The position numbers and the translations under genes were made by a program. A DNA stretch of 64,000 bases from Faecalicatena contorta (GTDB lineage: Bacteria > Bacillota > Clostridia > Lachnospirales > Lachnospiraceae): the NCBI RefSeq assembly GCF_039521745.1, contig NZ_BAAACT010000018.1, one strand, 5' to 3'. Positions 42,688 through 51,700 of the stretch are shown here, piece by piece. How positions within the stretch are numbered: the first letter of the stretch is position 1; each line of letters starts with the position of its first letter. The notes below the pieces were generated by a model. The model was not told the DNA's origin and made no database searches. It worked only from the letters and a program-made list of their open reading frames with translations.

Positions 42688-43929
42688 TTAGGCATGTTGG
42701 ATAGATATTTGCCGCAGCCGCAATTCTCCCCTTCCCTCCTTTGTACCTGTCAGCGAAATCTTTCGCAACAGACCGCTTTCCTGTGGTATTTGAAATTCAC
42801 AACAATAGATTTGTTGATCCTGCCTTACCTCCAAAGGGATCGTAATTTCTCCAGGCGCAAGTTTCCAATATTCACCTGTTTGATCCACCCACTCCAGCTT
42901 AAGCAGCAGCATCTCCGAAAAACCGCTCCATTCCAGTTCAAGACGCAGTCTCATCTTCCCCCTCATTAATATACCAGGAAAAACCGGACTGCGAATTCCA
43001 CGCATTTCTGTTGGAATAACACGGATGCCGCTTCTGTCCCAATGCACATCCGTATAATCTGTCAGAAACCAGTTATTGTTTCCCAGGGTAAAATCCCACT
43101 GCTTATTCCCACTTGTGTCCTCACTGTCATCCTGTGGAATCACAACATCTCCATTGCAATCAAACTGCAGATCCTGCACACGAATCCCGCGGTAAAAAAT
43201 TCCTGTATCATGAAATTCATTGCAGATGTACCAATGCCCTTTCCATTGGAATACATCATTATGACCGCCTCCTATGAACTTTCCCTTATACAGATAAGGA
43301 CCTTTCAGATGTTTAGAGACAGCGTATTGGTTTCCATAACACAGATAATACTGTTCACGGTATTTGAATACTGTTGATTTATCACCCGTCTTCAATTCCC
43401 GTCCCTTAGCATCCAGCACTTGAACCGGCTGCGCCGCTCCTGACGGCGCCAACAGATCTTCTGCCAGTTCCACACAATAGTAACGCCCCGCGCCAAAAAA
43501 CATCGTATAAACACCATCTTCTTCATATACGCTGGGATCATATACTGCTGTATCTGCAAATCCCTGCGGCAGCAGAGGTTTTCCTAATACATCCTTATAT
43601 GGTCCCTCAACATGTTCTGCACAGGCTACTCCTATATCAATATTCTTATTGGAGAAAAACCAGTAGTATTTTTCATCTTTTTTTAAAATATAACCCGCCC
43701 AGCAATTATCATTCAAATCCCCAATATAAGTATCACCAGGTAAAATCTCTCCAATCTTTTTCCAATCTTTCATATTAAAAGAGGACAGTATACACCATTT
43801 ATCCATTCGCCAGGTATCTTCTGTTTTTGGACTTTTGTCACTCCCGCAGAATATGTAAATCTGGTCATTTTCCACCAATGCATGTGGGTCGGCCAACCCT
43901 GCAAAAGGCATAATATTTCTATTGATCAT
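42688..43929 (-). CDS. GH43-like five-bladed propeller glycosidase
   Basis: 413 residues without a signal peptide, so cytoplasmic. The blades show the catalytic triad pattern of clan GH-F: LADPHALV (general base Asp), AVYDPSVYEEDG (pKa Asp) and ICNEFHDTG (acid Glu). A C-terminal beta-sandwich (~310-413, RLRLELEWSGF) follows. It could be a GH43 or a related propeller family such as the GH117 neoagarobiose hydrolases, which would fit an agar locus; I cannot decide by eye. It precedes the GH86-like gene and overlaps its longest frame. Confidence 0.72.
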   Translation of the reverse strand: MINRNIMPFAGLADPHALVENDQIYIFCGSDKSPKTEDTWRMDKWCILSSFNMKDWKKIGEILPGDTYIGDLNDNCWAGYILKKDEKYYWFFSNKNIDIGVACAEHVEGPYKDVLGKPLLPQGFADTAVYDPSVYEEDGVYTMFFGAGRYYCVELAEDLLAPSGAAQPVQVLDAKGRELKTGDKSTVFKYREQYYLCYGNQYAVSKHLKGPYLYKGKFIGGGHNDVFQWKGHWYICNEFHDTGIFYRGIRVQDLQFDCNGDVVIPQDDSEDTSGNKQWDFTLGNNNWFLTDYTDVHWDRSGIRVIPTEMRGIRSPVFPGILMRGKMRLRLELEWSGFSEMLLLKLEWVDQTGEYWKLAPGEITIPLEVRQDQQIYCCEFQIPQESGLLRKISLTGTKEGRGELRLRQISIQHA

Positions 43930-43992
43930 TGCATTTTTGTATGAAATTTATAGAAGCTAAACAACATACTTTTCCTTTCTTTTAATTTTCTG

Positions 43993-43998
43993 ATTATA
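43993..43998 (-). promoter_or_regulatory. -10 element for GH43-like/GH86-like pair
   Basis: TATAAT on the minus strand, 64 bases before the GH43-like start, in A/T-rich DNA (43930-44080). The -35 is poor (AAGTAC at 17 bp), suggesting an activator is needed. Confidence 0.45.
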
Positions 43999-44080
43999 AT
44001 ACATTCAGATACTGTGTACTTTAGATTTCTTTTCTGTAGTTCAACTACTTGAAGGAGTTGATATTTATAGGTTTATACCG

Positions 44081-47000
44081 TCATTGTGCAGGTTTCTGCG
44101 TTGTACGATTCTCCTTCCTTTTATACTGCCTTAAAAATACTGCCCCAAGAACAGACAATGCCGCCAAAGTTACTGCCAGACCTGCAACAGGCAATGCAGT
44201 TTTATCACCCGTCTTAGGCAAGCCAACCGGTTTCTCACCATTCGGCTCTTTCAGTTTCTCACCATTCGGCTCTTTCGGTTTCTCACCATTTGGCTCTTTC
44301 GGATCCTCTCCATTTGGCTCTTTGGGCTTATCCTCTCCATCTCCTTCCGCAGCAAAACCAGTCACTACCACTTCGCAGCGTTCAGCCACATCAGGATTTA
44401 TCAAAGATTGCGCTGTGATGAATGCTTTCCCATCCCCTCTCGCCGTCACTGTACCGTCCTGACCAACTACAGCCACTTTTTCATCCGTACTGCTCCAAAC
44501 AACACCCGAATCACTAACCGCTTCCGGTTTTACCTGCGCTGTTAGCCGCCCGGTAGGAGACTCTTTTGTTAAAACCAATCTGTTTGCCGATAAAATAATT
44601 TCACTCACTGTCACCTTCGTCTTTCCTGCATTAACATCATCTATGACATAAGACGCAGAGACAATATCCTCACCCAGCAAATCGCTGTTCTCCCACATAT
44701 ATATGCTTATGTTGGTTATCTTTTCCGCATTCAGTCCAGCATTAGCGCCGAAATATCCTTCCTCCGCGCCCCATACATCCTCAGATTTTCCAAACTCAGC
44801 TATCTTTAGCGTTCTTGTATTTTTGGACGGTATTACAAAATAAAACGTTCTGATAGAACCGCCGTTGTCTGTCACATTGACACGTATCTGTATATCAAAG
44901 GGGTTAATGTTGGTTACATTCAGTGCTAACGGCATACCATCATCAAAATCCCAACCTTCTGCATTATTTGCCTGAAGCAGACTAAAGTTCCATGCATTAG
45001 GGTCTTTCACCAGCTCATTGACCGTAACTCTAAGCGCCTGTTTTCCCTCAGTAACACCTTCCCCAGTCACCCGTGCAATATGCATTGGCCTGCCAGCAGT
45101 AATTGTAAAAACATCCTCTTCGCCTTCTTCAAATGAAACATTAGGGAATTTTTTTCGTTCTGATTCCTGAAAACCTGATACTGTCACAGCGCAGCTTGCC
45201 GCGAGCTGCCGGTTATCCTTGGATGTCACAGTGATAACTGCCGTTCCATTCTTATGCGCCGTCACAAGACCGTCCTGGCTGACTGCCGCTACCCTTTCAT
45301 TCGAGCTGCTCCATAATACTTCCCGATTACTTGCCGTCTCCGGCAGCACCTCCGCCGAAAGCCGCAGGTCACGTTCCGCCGGTGTGAGGGAAGCCTCGCT
45401 CTGGCTTATTGATATACTGGCGGCGGCTGTATAAGTAAGCCGAATATCATAAGCACTTTCATTGACTGCCTTGGCTGCTGCGACCAGTTCGGCATAGGGC
45501 TGATCTGTCATATCTACAAAGCCACAATTAGAATTTTCACCATCCCATGCCCTTCCCAAAACAGGCTGGTCATAGTATTGGAACCAGTGAGCGCCCACAA
45601 GATATTCATTTTGGAATACTCCTGTCATATAGTTCGTGTAGGCATTCGCCCTTGCTTCCTGGGTACCGACCTGCACTAACCCCGGTGCAAAATGGCTGCG
45701 GTCGCAGGCATTGAAATGAAATTCGCCGATAATAACTGGCTTATCGTAAGTACCCAACTGCATAAACTCCTGTTCTGCATCTGTTTTATAACAGTTAAAA
45801 CTTACAACATCTGCATATTTCGCACATGCCTGAATCACCTCGCTGCCGCAGCCCCACTGTGCCAGCCGTGAGCCCAGGTACAGAATATCCGGTAATTTCT
45901 CCTTCACAGCCGCACTGATTACACGATAGTATTTATCAGCTAATAAACTTAGGCACATAGATGCGTCTTCTTCTGCAATTGCTCCGTCATATGATGACTC
46001 AACCGACTCCCATGATGCAAGCTGCGTCCCCCATGCAGTATTCAATTCGCCAATATCCGCATACTTGTCCTTCAGCGCTGCAATAAATTCCTTTTTTGCA
46101 TAAATATCAGCCTGGTTCGCATCCCTCTTAAATGCTTCTTTGATCACAGAAAATCTTTGAGCCGGAACCCCTGAATTTCCCCAGGCTATCTCATTGTCAA
46201 CGTAGATTCCCATACAGTAAGGATCAGAATTAACTCCTTTATCAGCAAGTGCCTGCATCTGCCCCATTGCTTCTGCCGCAAACGCCGGATCGAACGGATC
46301 CGAAATATCTCCCCATGAACCGCCGCTGGATAACTTTGCATGGTTTTGGTTCACCCATGCATGGGCAACATAAGGGAATTCATATTCCGCCCCTTTTCCA
46401 TAGAACATGTCCGGATCTGCCCAGCAGCCCATAGAAGAAAACCCCCATGCCTTGAATCTCCTGACAGCATTCTCCTTCCAGGCTTCCTCCCATGTATCCC
46501 CATACTTGCGTTCCAGATTCGCAGTATAGAAATTGAATGCCTTGCCCGCGTTCTGTCCAAACGGCGGACGCAGGCAATTTGCAACATCTGCATAGTGTTC
46601 GCCTAATTCTCCGTCCTGCGCCGGAAGCCCCTCGAACATAAATTCCCTCCCGCTTACCCATGTCTGGGCATCAGCCAAGCGAATAATATCCAGGCCTGTG
46701 GATACATAAGGATACCCTTGAGGATCAATCAGCATCCATTTCCCTTCCAGCTTTTTTGTGTAAAAATGCCCGGTAGCCTCTTGTCTGTAAGCCTCATTCT
46801 TCATACCATAATAAGCAGAGATTTCTCTCGCCTTTGTCTGCTCAAGCTGCTCGCCAAGCAATATCTCCTCCGTATTTTTACTTGTCTGGAAGTCTTCATC
46901 AGAACGTATTTTATTGCTGTGATCTATCCCGTTATACTGCCCATAGGTATCCACCAGATTAGAATAGGAAGACTGAAGATCCTGATTAGGGTCGCTGATC

Positions 47001-47770
47001 ACGGAGATATTATCAAAAATAAGCGTTGTTTCCTTCGCACAGCCATTCAGCCAGAAGGTAATGTGTTTGATCGCCGAATAATCAACAACACCGGTTCCCC
47101 ATCCGTAGGCGGCTGACACGCCTGCATTGCTCGGAGGATTCGCCAGCATCCCCAGCTCAGCCCCCGTTGCTGATGCTGCTGTATTTACCTTTATCGTCTT
47201 TTCCGCTGGTATAGTCACCTTAAAGACAGCATCCTGACCGACATCATTAGCCACTGAACAGTCAAACTTTACACAAAGCTCCACTGCATTCTGCATTGTA
47301 TTCGTCACATCAAAACTTAGACAGCTATCTGTTCCAAAATCCCAGACCTTCCCTTCTTCCGCATATAAATGAAATCCAGGCCACAGGCTGGCGCCATAGG
47401 TCACCTTCATTGCTCTGTTTCCATCTGTAATTCCTTCATTTTCAATGACTTCTATTTTTACCGGATTAGCCTGGTCGTTTCCATTGCTGTAATTCGTGTA
47501 TGTTTCCCCTTGCTCAAAAGAAATCTTCGGCAGCGGAATCTTTTCGTCCCCGCTGCGATTTGCCTGCGCCGTTATGTCTGTGTTATTATCCACAACATCT
47601 GCCTGATCCATATCTTCTGTCATGGCCTCGTCTTCCTTTCCTTCACTGCCTATTTCTTTTTCCTCATTCGTATCAGCCATACTCACACTCGCATAAGGTA
47701 CAGACACGGAAAACACTATAGCAGCGATACAACATGTCATCAATTTGCATATAAATCTCTTCACCCTCAT
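44081..47770 (-). CDS. Cell-wall anchored GH50-type beta-agarase
   Basis: 1229 residues. Signal peptide (MRVKRFICKLMTCCIAAIVF) then a carbohydrate-binding-like domain (~75-260). The GH50 catalytic domain (~330-800) has LIDPQGYPYVSTGLDIIRL, NLERKYGDTWEEAW, YCMGIYVDNEIAWG (acid/base Glu), VIIGEFHFNACDRSHFA (nucleophile Glu) and GAHWFQYYDQPVLGRAWDGE. A Big_2 domain (~815-895), a second carbohydrate-binding-like domain (~900-1060), another Big_2, a KEPNGEKP repeat linker and LPKTG at 1184-1188 with membrane helix and KRK tail follow. The sortase anchor puts it on the cell wall, where it would release neoagaro-oligosaccharides from agarose-type galactan. Start has GAAAGAGGTGTAAG. Confidence 0.9.
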   Translation of the reverse strand: MRVKRFICKLMTCCIAAIVFSVSVPYASVSMADTNEEKEIGSEGKEDEAMTEDMDQADVVDNNTDITAQANRSGDEKIPLPKISFEQGETYTNYSNGNDQANPVKIEVIENEGITDGNRAMKVTYGASLWPGFHLYAEEGKVWDFGTDSCLSFDVTNTMQNAVELCVKFDCSVANDVGQDAVFKVTIPAEKTIKVNTAASATGAELGMLANPPSNAGVSAAYGWGTGVVDYSAIKHITFWLNGCAKETTLIFDNISVISDPNQDLQSSYSNLVDTYGQYNGIDHSNKIRSDEDFQTSKNTEEILLGEQLEQTKAREISAYYGMKNEAYRQEATGHFYTKKLEGKWMLIDPQGYPYVSTGLDIIRLADAQTWVSGREFMFEGLPAQDGELGEHYADVANCLRPPFGQNAGKAFNFYTANLERKYGDTWEEAWKENAVRRFKAWGFSSMGCWADPDMFYGKGAEYEFPYVAHAWVNQNHAKLSSGGSWGDISDPFDPAFAAEAMGQMQALADKGVNSDPYCMGIYVDNEIAWGNSGVPAQRFSVIKEAFKRDANQADIYAKKEFIAALKDKYADIGELNTAWGTQLASWESVESSYDGAIAEEDASMCLSLLADKYYRVISAAVKEKLPDILYLGSRLAQWGCGSEVIQACAKYADVVSFNCYKTDAEQEFMQLGTYDKPVIIGEFHFNACDRSHFAPGLVQVGTQEARANAYTNYMTGVFQNEYLVGAHWFQYYDQPVLGRAWDGENSNCGFVDMTDQPYAELVAAAKAVNESAYDIRLTYTAAASISISQSEASLTPAERDLRLSAEVLPETASNREVLWSSSNERVAAVSQDGLVTAHKNGTAVITVTSKDNRQLAASCAVTVSGFQESERKKFPNVSFEEGEEDVFTITAGRPMHIARVTGEGVTEGKQALRVTVNELVKDPNAWNFSLLQANNAEGWDFDDGMPLALNVTNINPFDIQIRVNVTDNGGSIRTFYFVIPSKNTRTLKIAEFGKSEDVWGAEEGYFGANAGLNAEKITNISIYMWENSDLLGEDIVSASYVIDDVNAGKTKVTVSEIILSANRLVLTKESPTGRLTAQVKPEAVSDSGVVWSSTDEKVAVVGQDGTVTARGDGKAFITAQSLINPDVAERCEVVVTGFAAEGDGEDKPKEPNGEDPKEPNGEKPKEPNGEKLKEPNGEKPVGLPKTGDKTALPVAGLAVTLAALSVLGAVFLRQYKRKENRTTQKPAQ
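44231..44326 (-). repeat. Four 24-bp repeats in the GH50 wall linker
   Basis: Units begin at 44231, 44255, 44279 and 44303 and encode KEPNGEKP-type octapeptides. This is a wall-spanning linker before LPKTG and a likely site of copy-number change. Confidence 0.85.
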
Positions 47771-48078
47771 TCTTACACCTCTTTCACTGATTTTTCGACG
47801 AAATGGTTAATCTTTTAATATACTTGATATATTACGCGACAAATTTCCCCCCTCTTCTTTTAGTATTTTATTTTCTTGATTTCTCGTTTTTATTGTATAC
47901 TATTAATAGTTTTTAATCAACCATTATTGTTTTTTTATAACTTTTTGCCAGTTTATTATCAGTCTTTTTGTGCACAATAGCCTGAATCTTAATTGACTTT
48001 GGCATCACAGAACTCCATAATGAAATACCAATCAAAAGCGGGAACCGCATACCGCCAGCCCCCGCCTTGATTTCCGTA
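47771..48078. other. 308-bp region between AraC-type regulator and GH50 gene
   Basis: A/T-rich, with a perfect CTATTAATAG palindrome near 47900 and a GTATAC-AAT tract that may be the GH50 promoter. No gene is supportable; short frames here are not protein-like. Confidence 0.4.
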
Positions 48079-48897
48079 TCAAAAGATTCCCCGCATCCTC
48101 TTCCGGAACTCTCTGGGAGATCTCCCGTCATTTTGTTGAAAAAATCTGGAAAAATAGAACGCGTCAGAGAATCCGAGTAAACCTGCCACTTCCTGAATCT
48201 GCATATCAGTCATGAGGAGATATTTACGCGCTCTGTCCAGAAGCAGTATTTCCATATACTTTTTCAGTCCCATGCCAGTATCCCTTTTAAAATTCCGTGA
48301 TAATGTATAGTAGGAAACATGGTGTGCGGCTGCAATATCTTTTAAGGTAAGCTTTGCGGAAATATGCTTTTCCAAATATGCAAGCAGCTCCTTCTGTTTC
48401 CAAAACCCCTGGTAATTCTGCAAACCACCCTGTTTTTTACTGGCTTCACCGAAAAAAATCGAAGCATATTGATAGAGTATGCCTTTTATGCGTAGTGCAT
48501 CTTCATTCCCGCCTTTATCCAGCGCCTGCATGAGCACTTCCAAATCACGTCCATCGCACTTCTGCCCCATCACCTCATTACAGCCATAAAAACAGTCCAA
48601 ACCAGAAACCCACTGTATCTGCATATGAAAGTACAGCTTCCTGATATGGCGTATCTCTCTGTAGTCATAACAGGTTCCTGCCGGTATAAAATATACAAAA
48701 CCTTGTTTCAGCCTTACGCTTTGATATTCATTTTGCACTTCACCCTCCCCTTCCAGCATAAAATACAGCCTGTTGAAGGGGGATATGATCTTGCGGTAAT
48801 TCCACCCTCCATCGGTTTCCAGCAAGCCATGTTCCAGAACGACCATATTGATTTCATTAAAGCTATTGTCCATTACTTGATACTTCCTATTATTCAT
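48079..48897 (-). CDS. AraC-family regulator
   Basis: 272 residues: N-terminal cupin-like sensor (FNRLYFMLEGEGEVQNEY, FVYFIPAGTCYDYREI) and C-terminal AraC helix-turn-helix pair (LTLKDIAAAHHVSYYTLSRN, IQEVAGLLGFSDAFYFSRFF). The binding domain is of the kind that senses sugars. Divergent from the URO-D/GH29 pair, with a direct-repeat operator in the gap (48898-48934). Confidence 0.93.
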   Translation of the reverse strand: MNNRKYQVMDNSFNEINMVVLEHGLLETDGGWNYRKIISPFNRLYFMLEGEGEVQNEYQSVRLKQGFVYFIPAGTCYDYREIRHIRKLYFHMQIQWVSGLDCFYGCNEVMGQKCDGRDLEVLMQALDKGGNEDALRIKGILYQYASIFFGEASKKQGGLQNYQGFWKQKELLAYLEKHISAKLTLKDIAAAHHVSYYTLSRNFKRDTGMGLKKYMEILLLDRARKYLLMTDMQIQEVAGLLGFSDAFYFSRFFQQNDGRSPREFRKRMRGIF

Positions 48898-48934
48898 GCA
48901 ATTTTCTCCATGTTTTAAGCAACTTTCCCCATGT
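48898..48934. promoter_or_regulatory. Tandem AraC-type operator
   Basis: Direct repeats GCAATTTTCTCCATGT (48898-48913) and GCAACTTTCCCCATGT (48919-48934), 21 bp apart (two helical turns), next to the regulator start codon. AraC proteins typically bind such direct repeats. Confidence 0.6.
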
Positions 48935-49002
48935 ACATATTCACCGTCTGAATTATACTTAATTATATAAAAAACTCTTGAAATTGGAAAGGATAATTTA
49001 AT

Positions 49003-50061
49003 ATGTCATACAAAAATGGTATAAACGCACTGCATTTGGAAATGCCGGATAAAATTCCGCGCACCGAATACTCCGCACATTTCTACTGGGATCTGATTCA
49101 AAAAGTGACAGGTATTCAGGTAAATTCAAAGAGCAGTACTGTAACGCAAAAAAAAGCTTCGGGAGAATTCATAAAAGCCTGGGATTATGGCCTTGTCTGG
49201 AATGTACTTCCTTTCAGTGAACAATTTGGCGAACTTCGTACAAGAATGGGTCACGCAAACTTCGCTCAGGACGGCGCTGATTTTTCTGATAACGTACATA
49301 CATTTATAGAAGAGCCTGAAGACGTGTTTGATTTTGACTTTTTCGAAGCCTATGGAAACCGCCCTCCATCCCTGCTCACCCCGCTTTTTAACGAAAACTA
49401 TAAACAGATGCAAGATGCGTACCCTGACACGGTAAACATGACAGGAATCTATACAACCTGCATGTCCGGCGTCATTGAAATTCTCGGATGGGATATGCTG
49501 CTTTTAGCCGCCGGCATTGATTCTGATGAATTCGGCAGCTTCATGAACCGCTATGCAGAATGGAACATGCAGTATTTTAAGGCTTTGGCACACTCTGATT
49601 CTCCTGTGGTTATGGTTCATGATGATATTGTATGGACACAGGGCGCTTTTCTGCATCCCGATTTCTACAGAGAGTATATTTTCCCAAACTACAAAAAGCT
49701 TTTCGCCCCCCTACACGAGAGCGGAAAGATCATACTTTATACATCGGATGGGACTTACAGCGAATTTATAGATGACATCGCTTCCTGCGGCATCAATGGA
49801 TTTGTAATGGAGCCAACAACAGATATGGAATACATCTGTAAGAAATATGGCCAAACCCATTCAATTATTGGGAATGCAGATACTCGTATTCTTTTGAAGG
49901 GATCTAAGGAAGACATAGAAAGAGAAGTAAAACGCTGTACAGATTTGGGGCGTAACTGCCCGGGCTACTTCCTCGCAGTCGGCAACCATATTCCTTCCAA
50001 TACACCGTTGGACAATTGTCTGTGGTACAATGATATGTATGAAAAGTATAGCCGGAGATAG
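49003..50061 (+). CDS. Uroporphyrinogen decarboxylase-family protein
   Basis: 352 residues with the URO-D/methyltransferase TIM-barrel pattern: FLHPDFYREYIFPNYKKLFA, GKIILYTSDGTYSEFIDDIA, then GINGFVMEPTTDMEYICKKY and GNADTRILLKGS. It lacks the HxCG zinc ligands of MtaA/CmuA-like methyltransferases and the N-terminal substrate residues of true HemE. Members of this branch occur in sugar-utilisation loci with unknown activity. It starts a plus-strand operon with the GH29 enzyme. Confidence 0.85.
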   Translation: MSYKNGINALHLEMPDKIPRTEYSAHFYWDLIQKVTGIQVNSKSSTVTQKKASGEFIKAWDYGLVWNVLPFSEQFGELRTRMGHANFAQDGADFSDNVHTFIEEPEDVFDFDFFEAYGNRPPSLLTPLFNENYKQMQDAYPDTVNMTGIYTTCMSGVIEILGWDMLLLAAGIDSDEFGSFMNRYAEWNMQYFKALAHSDSPVVMVHDDIVWTQGAFLHPDFYREYIFPNYKKLFAPLHESGKIILYTSDGTYSEFIDDIASCGINGFVMEPTTDMEYICKKYGQTHSIIGNADTRILLKGSKEDIEREVKRCTDLGRNCPGYFLAVGNHIPSNTPLDNCLWYNDMYEKYSRR

Positions 50062-50104
50062 CAACTGTTTTTAAGAAGAAAACAAGAAAATGGAGGAACA
50101 TAAA

Positions 50105-51604
50105 TTGCAAGCAGAACAGATGGAAAACAGACTGGATATTCTAAAGCAACACTTAAAAAAAATTGATGAAGTAATTGAAAATGGCCCCTATAAAGCTCAT
50201 TGGGATTCCCTTGCTTTTCATAAAGTACCTGACTGGTACAAGAATGCAAAATTCGGCATTTTTATTCACTGGGGCGTATTTTCAGTACCCGCCTATGGAA
50301 GTGAGTGGTATCCAAGATGGATGTATAAAGAAGGAACCGATGAGTACAGGCACCATACCAGTACCTATGGTCCACTGGAACAATTTGGTTATAAGGATTT
50401 CATACCGATGTTTAAGGCTGAGAATTTTAATCCAGCAGAATGGATTAACCTGTTTAAAAAAGCCGGGGCTCAATTTATTATGCCAGTTGCAGAGCATCAC
50501 GATGGTTTTCAGATGTATGACAGTGAACTTTCAGAATGGTGTGCCTCCAAAAAGGGCCCCTGTAAAGATATTTTAGGTTTATTAAAAGCAGAAACAGAAA
50601 AAAATAATATGACCTTTACCGCCTCCAGTCACCGTATAGAACATTACTGGTTTATGGGAGGAATGCGTCAGATAAAAAGTGACCTCCCAGCCAATCTTCA
50701 TTACGGCGATTTTTACTGGCCGTCCTATGAGGAACCATTCGGAGATATGGGGCAGGATGCAGTACAGGGATTTGATGTGGAACCACTGTACATGGAAGAC
50801 TGGCTTGCCAGAACCTGTGAAATTGTAGATAAATACCGTCCGAAAATCATGTATTTCGACTGGTGGATACAAGTAAATGCAATGAAACCGTATCTAAAAA
50901 AATTTGCGGCATATTACTACAATCGGGCTCTGGAATGGGGAGAAGAAGTTACAATCAACTTTAAGAACGATGCCTTTATGTTCGAATGTGCAGTACGGGA
51001 TATAGAGAGGGGCCAGCTGGCAGATATCTCTCCCTCTTTCTGGCAGAATGATACTTCTGTAGCCAAAAATTCCTGGTGCTATACAATAGGCAACGATTAC
51101 AAAGAACCTCATGAGGTCATATGCGATCTTGTAGATGTTGTGAGTAAAAATGGTTCTTTACTATTAAATATAGGTCCCAGAGCAGACGGAACGATTCCTG
51201 ATAAGGATAAGGAAATATTAACAGCAGTAGGCAGGTGGTTGGAAACAAACGGTGAGGGAATTTATGGAAGCCATTACTGGAAGAAGTACGGGGAAGGACC
51301 TACGCTTACAAAGGAAGGACACTATACCGATATATTAAGAGATTCTTTCACCTCAGAAGATTTTCGCTTTACTTATAAAAACGGGTATATCTATGCTTTC
51401 GCAATGAAATGGCCTGAGGATGGTATCGTTAGGATACACCTGCTGGGCAGAAAATCAAAAACCTTCAATGGAGTCATTAAAAATGTACAGATATTGGGGG
51501 CAAAAGAAGATTGCCGGTATATGCTTTGTGATGAGTATCTTACGGTTATGGCAGAGGGTATTCACACAAAAGCCCCGGTAGGGATTAAAATTACGATAGA
51601 TTAA
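50105..51604 (+). CDS. GH29 alpha-L-fucosidase-like enzyme
   Basis: About 500 residues, no signal peptide. GH29 pattern: VPDWYKNAKFGIFIHWGVFS, EWYPRWMY, AEHHDGFQMYDS, and the nucleophile Asp in KIMYFDWWIQV; later SWCYTIGNDY and VSKNGSLLLNIGPRADGTIP. A TTG at 50105 after GGAGGAACATAAA is the better start; an in-frame ATG at 50090 overlaps that site. In a red-algal galactan locus this may remove alpha-L-galactose or its sulfated form from imported oligosaccharides; GH29 includes such activities, but fucose is equally possible from sequence alone. Confidence 0.88.
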   Translation: MQAEQMENRLDILKQHLKKIDEVIENGPYKAHWDSLAFHKVPDWYKNAKFGIFIHWGVFSVPAYGSEWYPRWMYKEGTDEYRHHTSTYGPLEQFGYKDFIPMFKAENFNPAEWINLFKKAGAQFIMPVAEHHDGFQMYDSELSEWCASKKGPCKDILGLLKAETEKNNMTFTASSHRIEHYWFMGGMRQIKSDLPANLHYGDFYWPSYEEPFGDMGQDAVQGFDVEPLYMEDWLARTCEIVDKYRPKIMYFDWWIQVNAMKPYLKKFAAYYYNRALEWGEEVTINFKNDAFMFECAVRDIERGQLADISPSFWQNDTSVAKNSWCYTIGNDYKEPHEVICDLVDVVSKNGSLLLNIGPRADGTIPDKDKEILTAVGRWLETNGEGIYGSHYWKKYGEGPTLTKEGHYTDILRDSFTSEDFRFTYKNGYIYAFAMKWPEDGIVRIHLLGRKSKTFNGVIKNVQILGAKEDCRYMLCDEYLTVMAEGIHTKAPVGIKITID

Positions 51605-51637
51605 TATGAGTATATAAGTAGTCTACAATATTATTTA

Positions 51638-51674
51638 ACAACGGGTCAGGCGTGTTAAACCCTGACTCGTTGTT
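51638..51674. terminator. Bidirectional terminator between convergent genes
   Basis: AACAACGGGTCAGG pairs with CCTGACTCGTTGTT around CGTGTTAAAC, flanked by A/T-rich DNA on both sides. It serves the GH29 gene (plus) and the URO-D gene (minus). Confidence 0.8.
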
Positions 51675-51700
51675 CTAAGAGAACTTTTAAAACAGTACCT

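Noticed and set aside
47913..48131. 72-codon minus frame after the AraC-type gene
   Set aside because: Overlaps the regulator gene end and has low-complexity, non-conserved look.
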